Program-made: the position numbers and the translations under genes
Assembly (NCBI GenBank): GCA_964481195.1
Contig: CAYZTB010000035.1
Coordinates: 1 to 33,103 of the forward strand
Source: Palsa-948 sp964481195
GTDB lineage: Bacteria; Bacteroidota; Bacteroidia; Palsa-948
Reading direction: 5' to 3'
DNA length: 33,103 nucleotides
The notes under the pieces: model-generated
What the model was told of the DNA's origin: nothing
Seen by the model: the letters and a program-made list of their open reading frames with translations, nothing else
Database searches by the model: none
In this document: piece by piece, positions 9,449 through 16,034 of the stretch
How positions within the stretch are numbered: position 1 is the first letter of the stretch
Layout of the letters: each line of letters begins with the position of its first letter

Positions 9449-9491
9449 CGACAAATTCTCCGAAGGAATTCTTCGGACAAAATCTCATAAA

Positions 9492-9737
9492 ATGACAAAT
9501 GTAGCAGACATTGACGGAAAAGTAAAAGCAATCATTGCCGATAAGCTCGGAGTAGATGAAAAGGAAATTACCCCTCAAGCAAGTTTCACCAACGACCTTG
9601 GTGCTGACTCACTTGATACAGTTGAGCTTATCATGGAGTTTGAAAAGGAATTCAACATTGCTATTCCTGACGAACAAGCTGAAAAGATTAGTACAGTTGG
9701 CGAAGCCATCGACTATATTAAGAAGAACATCAAATAA
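9492..9737 (+). CDS. acpP: Acyl carrier protein
   Basis: This small acidic carrier protein of 81 residues tethers growing acyl chains on a 4'-phosphopantetheine arm. The invariant GADSLD motif places the attachment serine at residue 40, followed by the acidic recognition helix TVELIMEFEKEF. The length and four-helix pattern are normal. It lies just upstream of fabF on the same strand, the usual fatty-acid synthesis pairing, with a strong hairpin between the two that may allow much more acpP than fabF transcript. Confidence 0.97.
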   Translation: MTNVADIDGKVKAIIADKLGVDEKEITPQASFTNDLGADSLDTVELIMEFEKEFNIAIPDEQAEKISTVGEAIDYIKKNIK

Positions 9738-9758
9738 GCTCCTGTTGGAGATTTCATT

Positions 9759-9797
9759 CAATCCCGACAAGGAAACTCCTGGTCGGGATTGATTTTT
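9759..9797 (+). terminator. Intrinsic terminator or attenuator between acpP and fabF
   Basis: CAATCCCGAC (9759-9768) and GTCGGGATTG (9782-9791) form a perfect 10-bp stem with a 13-base loop, followed by ATTTTTAAC. It sits 22 bases after the acpP stop and about 20 bases before fabF, so partial read-through is likely. Confidence 0.65.
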
Positions 9798-9816
9798 AAC
9801 ACTTTACCTGTTTATC

Positions 9817-11067
9817 ATGGAATTGAAGCGTGTAGTAATAACTGGATTGGGCGCAATAACACCTGTTGGCAATAATGTTGCCGATTTTTGGAACTCATTG
9901 ATTAATGGTGTGAGTGGCGCAGCCCCTACAACACGTTTTGATGCGGCAAAATTTAAAACACAATTTGCTTGTGAGGTGAAGGGATTTAAAACCGAAAATT
10001 ATTTTGATCGCAAAGAAGCTCGTAAGATGGATGCTTATTCCCACTATGGATTAGCAGCTGCTAAAGAAGCTTATTTAGATTCTGGATTAGATAAAGAAAA
10101 AATAAATCTAGATCGTTGCGGAGTTATTTGGGGATCCGGCATTGGAGGCTTGGATACTTTTTTATCCGAAGTAACTGGATTTGCAAAAGGCGATGGCACT
10201 CCTCGTTTTAACCCTTTCTTTATTCCTAAAATGATTGCAGATATTTGCGCAGGACATATTTCTATTCAGTACGGATTTCGCGGACCAAATTTCACAACTT
10301 GTTCTGCTTGTGCTTCTTCAACAAATGCACTGATTGATTCTTTTAATTACATACGTTTAGGAAAAGCCGATGTGTTTATTACAGGCGGTTCCGAAGCTGC
10401 AGTAAATGAATCTGGCGTAGGTGGATTTAATGCCATGCATGCACTATCGGTACGAAACGATTCTCCTCAAACAGCATCGCGCCCTTTTGATAAAGATCGT
10501 GATGGTTTTGTACTTGGAGAAGGAAGCGGTTGTTTAATATTGGAAGAGCTGGAACATGCTAAAGCCCGTGGTGCAAAAATATATGCCGAGGTAGTGGGTG
10601 GCGGAATGACTGCCGATGCACATCACATTACTGCTCCTCATCCAGAAGGCTTAGGGGCATTAAATGTTATGCGAAATGCATTGGAAGACGCAAACTTAAA
10701 GCCAGAAGATATTGACTATATAAATGTACACGGCACTTCTACTCCACTGGGTGATATTGCAGAAAGCAAGGCCATTTTAGGTGTGTTTGGCGAGAACGCT
10801 TATAAATTAAATATCTCTTCCACCAAATCTATGACCGGACATTTACTGGGGGCGGCTGGTGCTATTGAAGCAATGGCTTGTGTGCTTGCAGTAAAAAACG
10901 ATATTATACCTCCTACCATTAATCATTTTACCGATGATCCAGCGTTTGATCCAAAGTTGAACTTCACATTTAACAAAGCTCAAAAAAGAACGGTGCGGGC
11001 AGCATTGAGCAATACGTTTGGATTTGGCGGACACAACGCATCTGTTGTAGTAAAAAAATACGCTTAA
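9817..11067 (+). CDS. fabF: Beta-ketoacyl-ACP synthase II
   Basis: This is the condensing enzyme that adds two carbons from malonyl-ACP to acyl-ACP. The 416-residue length fits the family. The thiolase-fold active site is complete: nucleophile Cys165 in CSACASS, His305 in VHGTSTPLGD, Lys337 in SSTKSMTGH and His342. It follows acpP by 79 bases with a hairpin between them. Confidence 0.96.
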   Translation: MELKRVVITGLGAITPVGNNVADFWNSLINGVSGAAPTTRFDAAKFKTQFACEVKGFKTENYFDRKEARKMDAYSHYGLAAAKEAYLDSGLDKEKINLDRCGVIWGSGIGGLDTFLSEVTGFAKGDGTPRFNPFFIPKMIADICAGHISIQYGFRGPNFTTCSACASSTNALIDSFNYIRLGKADVFITGGSEAAVNESGVGGFNAMHALSVRNDSPQTASRPFDKDRDGFVLGEGSGCLILEELEHAKARGAKIYAEVVGGGMTADAHHITAPHPEGLGALNVMRNALEDANLKPEDIDYINVHGTSTPLGDIAESKAILGVFGENAYKLNISSTKSMTGHLLGAAGAIEAMACVLAVKNDIIPPTINHFTDDPAFDPKLNFTFNKAQKRTVRAALSNTFGFGGHNASVVVKKYA

Positions 11068-11124
11068 GTATTCCTCTCTTAAAATTATTGGGATTTTAAA
11101 AATTCCTTGTAGATTCGCTCTATC

Positions 11125-11949
11125 ATGAGAAGAAATCTTCAGCGGTATTGTTTTGCAGTTATTATCTCCTGCTTTTTTCAATCCGCTTTCTTGTTTGCGC
11201 AAGAGCGTATTATTTTGATTGAAACTTCTTTTGGCAATATTAAAATTAAGCTGTACAACGAAACTCCGCTGCATCGCGATAATTTCTTAAAGCTCATTGA
11301 CCAAGATTTTTACGACAGTCTCTTATTTCATCGCATCATAAATCGATTTATGATTCAGGGCGGAGATCCCGATTCTAAAAAAGCTAGCTCCGGTGTTTTA
11401 TTAGGAGATGGAGATATAGGATATTCTATTCCAGCCGAGTTTAGCCCAAAATTATTTCACAAGCGAGGCGTGCTTGCGGCTGCGAGAGACGGGGATGAAA
11501 TAAATCCAGAGCAAAAATCCTCGGGTTGTCAGTTTTATATTGTGCAAGGAAAAGTATTTAATGATAGTCTGCTAAAAGTAATGGAACACCGAGTTACACG
11601 CATGAAAGCCTATAATCTGGTAACGCGAAATAAAAACAATGCTGCATTGATAGAAAGATTTAATCGCTTTACCAAAGAAGCGAATGCTGATAGTGTCAAA
11701 GCAACAAAAGCAAGCATTGATAAACTTACCGATACAGAATTTCAAAATGTAAAATCTTATCAGTTCTCCGATGAGCAGCGCAAAGCATATACTACCATTG
11801 GCGGTACTCCACATCTAGATGGTAGCTACACTGTTTTTGGAGAAGTGATAGAAGGCATGGAAGTGGTAGATAAAATTGCTGAAACTCCAAGAGATAAAGC
11901 AGATCGTCCGTTCAGCGATGTGCGGATGAAAATTAGCATTGTAAAATAA
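11125..11949 (+). CDS. Exported cyclophilin-type peptidyl-prolyl cis-trans isomerase
   Basis: The 274-residue product has a signal peptide (cleavage likely after FAQ near residue 26). It then has a cyclophilin fold beginning IILIETSFGNIKIKLY. LLFHRIINRFMIQGGD (66-81) holds the catalytic Arg70 region, and SSGCQFYIVQG (132-142) is the central strand. Residues about 147-219 are a charged, probably helical insertion. The fold resumes at GGTPHLDGSYTVFGEV. It is longer than a minimal cyclophilin because of that insertion, which I believe is common in Bacteroidota homologues. It probably assists folding of envelope proteins in the periplasm. It starts 57 bases after fabF and ends 16 bases before the metZ-like gene. 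Confidence 0.88.
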   Translation: MRRNLQRYCFAVIISCFFQSAFLFAQERIILIETSFGNIKIKLYNETPLHRDNFLKLIDQDFYDSLLFHRIINRFMIQGGDPDSKKASSGVLLGDGDIGYSIPAEFSPKLFHKRGVLAAARDGDEINPEQKSSGCQFYIVQGKVFNDSLLKVMEHRVTRMKAYNLVTRNKNNAALIERFNRFTKEANADSVKATKASIDKLTDTEFQNVKSYQFSDEQRKAYTTIGGTPHLDGSYTVFGEVIEGMEVVDKIAETPRDKADRPFSDVRMKISIVK

Positions 11950-11965
11950 TTTTTTCAATAATACT

Positions 11966-13138
11966 ATGAAAAAGAAATTTGAAACCTTAGCGGTACGTAC
12001 GCGCATAAAACAAACTGCAGAAAAAGAAAACTCTTCTCCGCTGTTCTTAACATCCAGTTTTACGTTTGATGATGCCGAGCACATGCGCGGTGCATTTACC
12101 GAAGAAATTCCTGCAAACATTTACAGTCGTTTTTCAAATCCCAGCGTAAAAGAGTTTGAAGATAAAATGGCTTTGCTCGAAGGAACAGAGGCCGCCTTTG
12201 CTACTGCAACCGGAATGGCGGCAGTATTTGCCAGCTTCATGGCATTTCTAAAAACTGGAGACCATGTAGTATCTGCTCGTGCCATTTTTGGTAGCACACA
12301 TACCATGATTACAAAATTTTTACCCAAGTGGGGAATAGAGCATTCCTATTTTGATGGCGATACTCCAAAGGAGGTGGAAAAACTCATTCGCAAAAACACC
12401 AAAATGCTTTTTGTAGAAACGCCTTCTAATCCAGGATTGGAAATTTTTGATCTAGAAAAACTGGGAAAGGTTGCTAAAAAGCATAAGCTTATTTATCACG
12501 TAGATAATTGTTTTGCTACTCCGTACTTGCAACAGCCAGTTAAATTTGGCGCAGATTTAATTACACATTCTGCAACAAAATTTATTGACGGACAAGGTCG
12601 GGTTTTAGGTGGTGCTGTATGCGGAAGAAAGGATTTAATAAAAGAAATTTATCTTTTTTGTCGAAATACTGGACCAGCTATTTCTCCCTTTAATGCTTGG
12701 GTGCTATCCAAAAGTTTGGAAACATTGGCCTTGCGCATGGACAAGCATTGCGAAAATGCATTGAAGCTGGCAAAGCACTTAAGTAAGAACAAAGAAATAG
12801 CAAAAGTGAATTACCCTTTTTTAGCTTCACACCCACAATATAAAATTGCTAAAAAACAAATGAAAGCCGGAGGCGGAATCGTAACTTACGAAGTAAAGGG
12901 AGGATACAAGCGTGCTAAAAAATTTATGGATTCACTGCAAATGATTACGCTATCAGCAAATTTAGGCGATGCACGTACCATTGCTACACATCCTGCCTCC
13001 TCCACACATTCTAAACTATCTGAACAAGAAAGAAAAGATTCTGGCATTACTGATGGATTAATTCGTACTTCGGTAGGATTGGAACATTTAGATGACATCA
13101 TAGAAGATATAGAACAGGCGCTTAAGAAATCGAAATAG
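11966..13138 (+). CDS. metZ: O-succinylhomoserine sulfhydrylase-like PLP enzyme (Cys/Met metabolism family)
   Basis: This 390-residue fold-type I PLP enzyme replaces the activated oxygen leaving group of homoserine with sulfide to give homocysteine. Landmarks are IYSRFSNPS (52-60), which binds cofactor phosphate from the neighbouring subunit, Asp180 in HVDNCFATP, and SATKFIDGQGRVLGG with Schiff-base Lys205. The FIDGQGRVLGG sequence is characteristic of MetZ, and SANLGDARTIATHP is the usual C-terminal segment. A cystathionine lyase or synthase role is possible within this superfamily, but MetZ fits best. The stop codon lies inside a 7-bp tandem repeat. Confidence 0.88.
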   Translation: MKKKFETLAVRTRIKQTAEKENSSPLFLTSSFTFDDAEHMRGAFTEEIPANIYSRFSNPSVKEFEDKMALLEGTEAAFATATGMAAVFASFMAFLKTGDHVVSARAIFGSTHTMITKFLPKWGIEHSYFDGDTPKEVEKLIRKNTKMLFVETPSNPGLEIFDLEKLGKVAKKHKLIYHVDNCFATPYLQQPVKFGADLITHSATKFIDGQGRVLGGAVCGRKDLIKEIYLFCRNTGPAISPFNAWVLSKSLETLALRMDKHCENALKLAKHLSKNKEIAKVNYPFLASHPQYKIAKKQMKAGGGIVTYEVKGGYKRAKKFMDSLQMITLSANLGDARTIATHPASSTHSKLSEQERKDSGITDGLIRTSVGLEHLDDIIEDIEQALKKSK

Positions 13139-13189
13139 GTAATAGGTAATAGGTAATAGGTAATAGGTAATAGGTAATAGGTAATAGGT
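13134..13189. repeat. Tandem repeat, eight copies of the 7-mer AATAGGT
   Basis: AATAGGT is repeated exactly eight times. The first copy supplies the TAG stop of the metZ-like gene (13136-13138), and the array ends about 33 bases before the hemF start. Related degenerate sequence occurs near 25735, 28337 and 28503. Confidence 0.95.
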
Positions 13190-13221
13190 AAAAATAATTT
13201 TAATTCTACTTTTGATAGCAA

Positions 13222-14127
13222 ATGAAAGAAGATGTTGTCAATTATTTCAAGTCTCTTCAAGATACTATTTGCAAAGGATTAGAGCAAGCCGATGGTGCTG
13301 CAAAATTTGAAGAAGATAAATGGGAGCGCGAAGGAGGTGGTGGCGGTCGCAGCCGTGTGATACAAAATGGAAATATAATTGAAAAAGGTGGAGTAAATTT
13401 TTCTGCAGTATTTGGCCCCGCTCCTGAATTTTTAACAAAAGAACCTGCAACATTTTTTGCGTCTGGAGTATCGCTTGTCATACATCCTAAAAGCCCTATG
13501 GCACCTATCATTCACATGAATGTGCGCTACTTGCAACTCTTAACTCCTAATTCAGAACTCCCTACTTTAGAATGGTTTGGCGGAGGCATTGACCTTACTC
13601 CTATATATGTGGACGAAGGCGATGCAAAATATTTTCATGAAACGTTAAAGGCAACCTGCGATCGATTTCATCCTACTTTTTATCCTGACTTTAAAAAATG
13701 GGCCGATGAATATTTTTTCATCAAACATCGAAACGAAACGCGTGGTGTTGGTGGAATATTTTTTGACCATGTAGGGAAAGATGAAAAAGATCTGAAGATT
13801 GGCATGGGTCAATTTTTCGAATTCGTACAAGCTGTAGGGAATCTATTTCTGCCAACTTACACACACCTGATACGAAAAAATAAAGATAAGCCATATGCCG
13901 AAAAAGAAAAAAACTGGCAGCTGCTTCGTAGAGGTCGCTACGCAGAATTTAATTTAGTATATGACCGTGGAACAAAATTTGGATTGGAAACTAATGGCCG
14001 TACCGAATCTATTTTGATGAGCTTGCCGCCTCAAGCAAACTGGCAGTATAATCACGTGCCGGAAAAAAATTCTGCTGAAGAAAAGACTTTATCGTTTTTA
14101 AAGAAGAGCGTAGATTGGATTAAATAA
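13222..14127 (+). CDS. hemF: Oxygen-dependent coproporphyrinogen III oxidase
   Basis: This enzyme converts coproporphyrinogen III to protoporphyrinogen IX by aerobic oxidative decarboxylation in haem synthesis. The 301-residue length is typical. Motifs include GGGGRSRVIQNGNIIEKGG (about 38-56), HPKSPMAPIIHMNVRY, WFGGGIDLTPIY, FIKHRNETRGVGGIFFDH and RRGRYAEFNLVYDRGTKFGL, all conserved HemF landmarks. A TACTTTTG at 13207-13214 matches the -7 consensus but lies only 7 bases before the ATG, so a separate transcript would be nearly leaderless. Otherwise it is read through from the metZ-like gene across the tandem repeat. Confidence 0.96.
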   Translation: MKEDVVNYFKSLQDTICKGLEQADGAAKFEEDKWEREGGGGGRSRVIQNGNIIEKGGVNFSAVFGPAPEFLTKEPATFFASGVSLVIHPKSPMAPIIHMNVRYLQLLTPNSELPTLEWFGGGIDLTPIYVDEGDAKYFHETLKATCDRFHPTFYPDFKKWADEYFFIKHRNETRGVGGIFFDHVGKDEKDLKIGMGQFFEFVQAVGNLFLPTYTHLIRKNKDKPYAEKEKNWQLLRRGRYAEFNLVYDRGTKFGLETNGRTESILMSLPPQANWQYNHVPEKNSAEEKTLSFLKKSVDWIK

Positions 14128-14144
14128 ATTTAATTAAATAGTTT

Positions 14145-14846
14145 ATGAAACATTATATATTTTACGCTCTTCTCATTGTGTTTTCCTCCTGTAAGGAATC
14201 CCCAACATTAAAAATAGATTCTTCAAAAAATAATTCTACTGCTCGTGTAGAACTTGCCGAACCCGGACCCATGCTTCCCCCAGTTCCTGCCATCGTGCTA
14301 GGAGTTAAAGGCGATTCTATTATTCCCGATGCACTTACGGTTGCTTGGACCTTTGTGTTAGAAGGTAAGCCAGGGTTAGTTGGCATCAGCGTAACCAACA
14401 AAATAAATGAAGCCGGGAAGCCATACTACATCGAAGAGCTAATTAAAAAACATGGCGAATTCACGCTCAATGTTCCCGATAAAAGCTGGGTGAAAGAGTT
14501 TGACGACATCGATATGTCTGGCCATACATGGGAAGATAAGTTTGAAAAAAATAAATTAACTCGCTTGCCTTCTAAATTAATTGGCGCACCTGGAATTGAA
14601 GAAGCGACTATTGTATTAGAATGTAAAGTGCTTCAATCCCACGACCTCCCTCCGGCACGCACTGTGTTTTTTGCTGAAGTAGTGCGAGTTACAACACAAG
14701 CAGGTGTTGTTGATTCGACCGGAAAATTAATTTCTACTTCCAGAGAATTTTTTGGCATGACCTCCGGCAACGGGGAGTTCTGGACACTGGGACAAAAAAT
14801 TGGAAATATTGGATACACAAAAGGAAGAGTGGATATTAAATACTAG
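14145..14846 (+). CDS. Predicted lipoprotein with a flavin-reductase-like (FMN-binding split-barrel) domain
   Basis: The 233-residue product begins with a short hydrophobic segment ending FSSC, a lipobox-like site with Cys16 as the lipidation residue. From about residue 60 it resembles the flavin reductase-like split barrel: PDALTVAWTFVLEGKPGLVGISV, then YYIEELIKKHGEFTLNVP (94-111), SGHTWEDKF, GAPGIEEATIVLECKV and a C-terminal GNGEFWTLGQKIGNIGY. Members of that fold bind FMN or a flavin substrate, usually in the cytoplasm. It lies 18 bases after hemF, probably in the same transcript. The lipid anchor suggests an envelope location, which would be unusual. The exact reaction is unknown, and the stop codon overlaps that of the convergent Fic gene in CTAG. 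Confidence 0.65.
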   Translation: MKHYIFYALLIVFSSCKESPTLKIDSSKNNSTARVELAEPGPMLPPVPAIVLGVKGDSIIPDALTVAWTFVLEGKPGLVGISVTNKINEAGKPYYIEELIKKHGEFTLNVPDKSWVKEFDDIDMSGHTWEDKFEKNKLTRLPSKLIGAPGIEEATIVLECKVLQSHDLPPARTVFFAEVVRVTTQAGVVDSTGKLISTSREFFGMTSGNGEFWTLGQKIGNIGYTKGRVDIKY

Positions 14847-15946
14847 GCTAGAGATAATAAATAGTTTGTACTTCTTCCTCCTGACTCATCTTTCTTTAAA
14901 ACTTTTTTCTCCATTAAATCCTGAATATCTCTCAAAGCTGTGTCCTGCGAACATTTATTAATTTTTGCCCATTTGGATGTGTTTAGCTTTCCATTAAATC
15001 CATCAAACAGCATGTTTATCATTTTATTCTGTCGCTCGTTAAAATTTAGATGCGTAGCATTTTTCCAAAAATTTGCTTTTGCTAAAACACTTTCTAATAA
15101 TATGTCCGTGTTCTTTAATGCTGCTTTCATACAGCATAAATACCAGTTTAACCAATTCGTAATGTCTGAATTTCCTTTCTGAGATTTTTCTAACATAAGG
15201 TAATAATCCTCTCGTGCTTTTCTTATTTCTGAAGACATGCTATAGAACCGTTGTTTGCTGTTGTCTGAACGAGCCAACTGCATATCTGCTATTGCACGCG
15301 CTATTCTGCCATTTCCATCTTCGAAAGGATGAATTGTAATAAACCCAAAATGGGCTATTCCAGATTTTATAACTGGATCAAGGTCATTGTTGGCATTGAA
15401 CCATTTAAAAAATATATTCATCTCTTCTTCAATACGTTTTGAAGAGGGTGCTTCAAAGTGTGTTTTTTCTTTCCCCATCGGACCAGATACTACTTGCATA
15501 GGCCCTGTAGAATCTATTCTCCATCTACCTACTAGTATTTTGTGAATTCCGCTTCTGCCAGTGGGAAACAACGATGCGTGCCAATCAAACAATCTTTTTT
15601 TTGTTAAAGGCTTTTGATAGTTTTGGGTTGCATCCAGCATCATCTCCACCACTCCATCTACATTTCTGTCAGACCTAACTAACCCGCTTATTCCCATTCC
15701 TAATTTTCGAGCTATAGAAGATCTCACTTGCTCCGGAGCCAATACCTCTCCTTCAATTTCAGTTGAGCGTAAAACATCTTCAGTTATTGTTTTTAGCACC
15801 GCCTCTTCTCTCAGCTCAAAACCTAGCGATTCTAACTTACCTGTAAGCTTTCCTTGTATATGTCTAACCTGAATAAGAAGAGAAGTTATAGGCTGTTCCT
15901 CCCATGAAAAATTAGTCCAATGCTTATTATCATGTATGTATTTCAC
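14843..15946 (-). CDS. Fic-domain protein with N-terminal inhibitory motif and C-terminal winged-helix-like region
   Basis: Fic enzymes usually transfer AMP from ATP to target hydroxyls. The 367-residue product carries the complete motif HPFEDGNGRIAR (206-217) with catalytic His206. It also has STEIEG (61-66), matching the (S/T)xxxE(G/N) inhibitory helix placed N-terminal to the Fic core, so it looks like a class II, self-inhibited enzyme. Residues 1-80 fit the DUF4172-like N-terminal domain. Residues about 300-367 (NKMINMLFDGF, TALRDIQDLMEKKVL) look like a winged helix-turn-helix, so it may bind DNA. A perfect palindrome 34-62 bases upstream is a plausible operator. Chromosomal Fic proteins of this layout are widespread and targets are mostly unknown. 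Confidence 0.88.
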   Translation of the reverse strand: MKYIHDNKHWTNFSWEEQPITSLLIQVRHIQGKLTGKLESLGFELREEAVLKTITEDVLRSTEIEGEVLAPEQVRSSIARKLGMGISGLVRSDRNVDGVVEMMLDATQNYQKPLTKKRLFDWHASLFPTGRSGIHKILVGRWRIDSTGPMQVVSGPMGKEKTHFEAPSSKRIEEEMNIFFKWFNANNDLDPVIKSGIAHFGFITIHPFEDGNGRIARAIADMQLARSDNSKQRFYSMSSEIRKAREDYYLMLEKSQKGNSDITNWLNWYLCCMKAALKNTDILLESVLAKANFWKNATHLNFNERQNKMINMLFDGFNGKLNTSKWAKINKCSQDTALRDIQDLMEKKVLKKDESGGRSTNYLLSLA

Positions 15947-15979
15947 GGATGTAACTAGTTTACGCGGTAAATATACAAT

Positions 15980-16008
15980 TTATTCTCCGCATATTATGCG
16001 GAGAATAA
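15980..16008. promoter_or_regulatory. 29-bp perfect palindrome, candidate operator of the Fic gene
   Basis: Arms TTATTCTCCGCATA (15980-15993) and TATGCGGAGAATAA (15995-16008) are exact reverse complements around one central base. A further half-site TCTCCGCA lies at about 16017-16024. On the Fic strand, TATATTTA (about 15967-15974) follows at roughly -7 spacing, so a protein bound to the palindrome would cover the -33 region. A terminator for the upstream gene is less likely because no T run follows. Confidence 0.65.
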
Positions 16009-16034
16009 TCGGTCTAATCTCCGCAAAACTACAT

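Noticed and set aside
10843..11274. Minus-strand frame over the fabF end and cyclophilin start
   Set aside because: It overlaps two well-supported genes and has no domain signal.
13134..13189. CRISPR array
   Set aside because: The repeats are 7 bases long and contiguous with no spacers.
12886..13260. Minus-strand frame with repeated LPITYYL
   Set aside because: The repeat in the protein is only the 7-bp DNA tandem array translated; the rest is antisense to metZ.
15980..16008. Rho-independent terminator of the DUF5686-type gene
   Set aside because: No T run follows the stem on the minus strand, and its place fits an operator for the Fic gene better.
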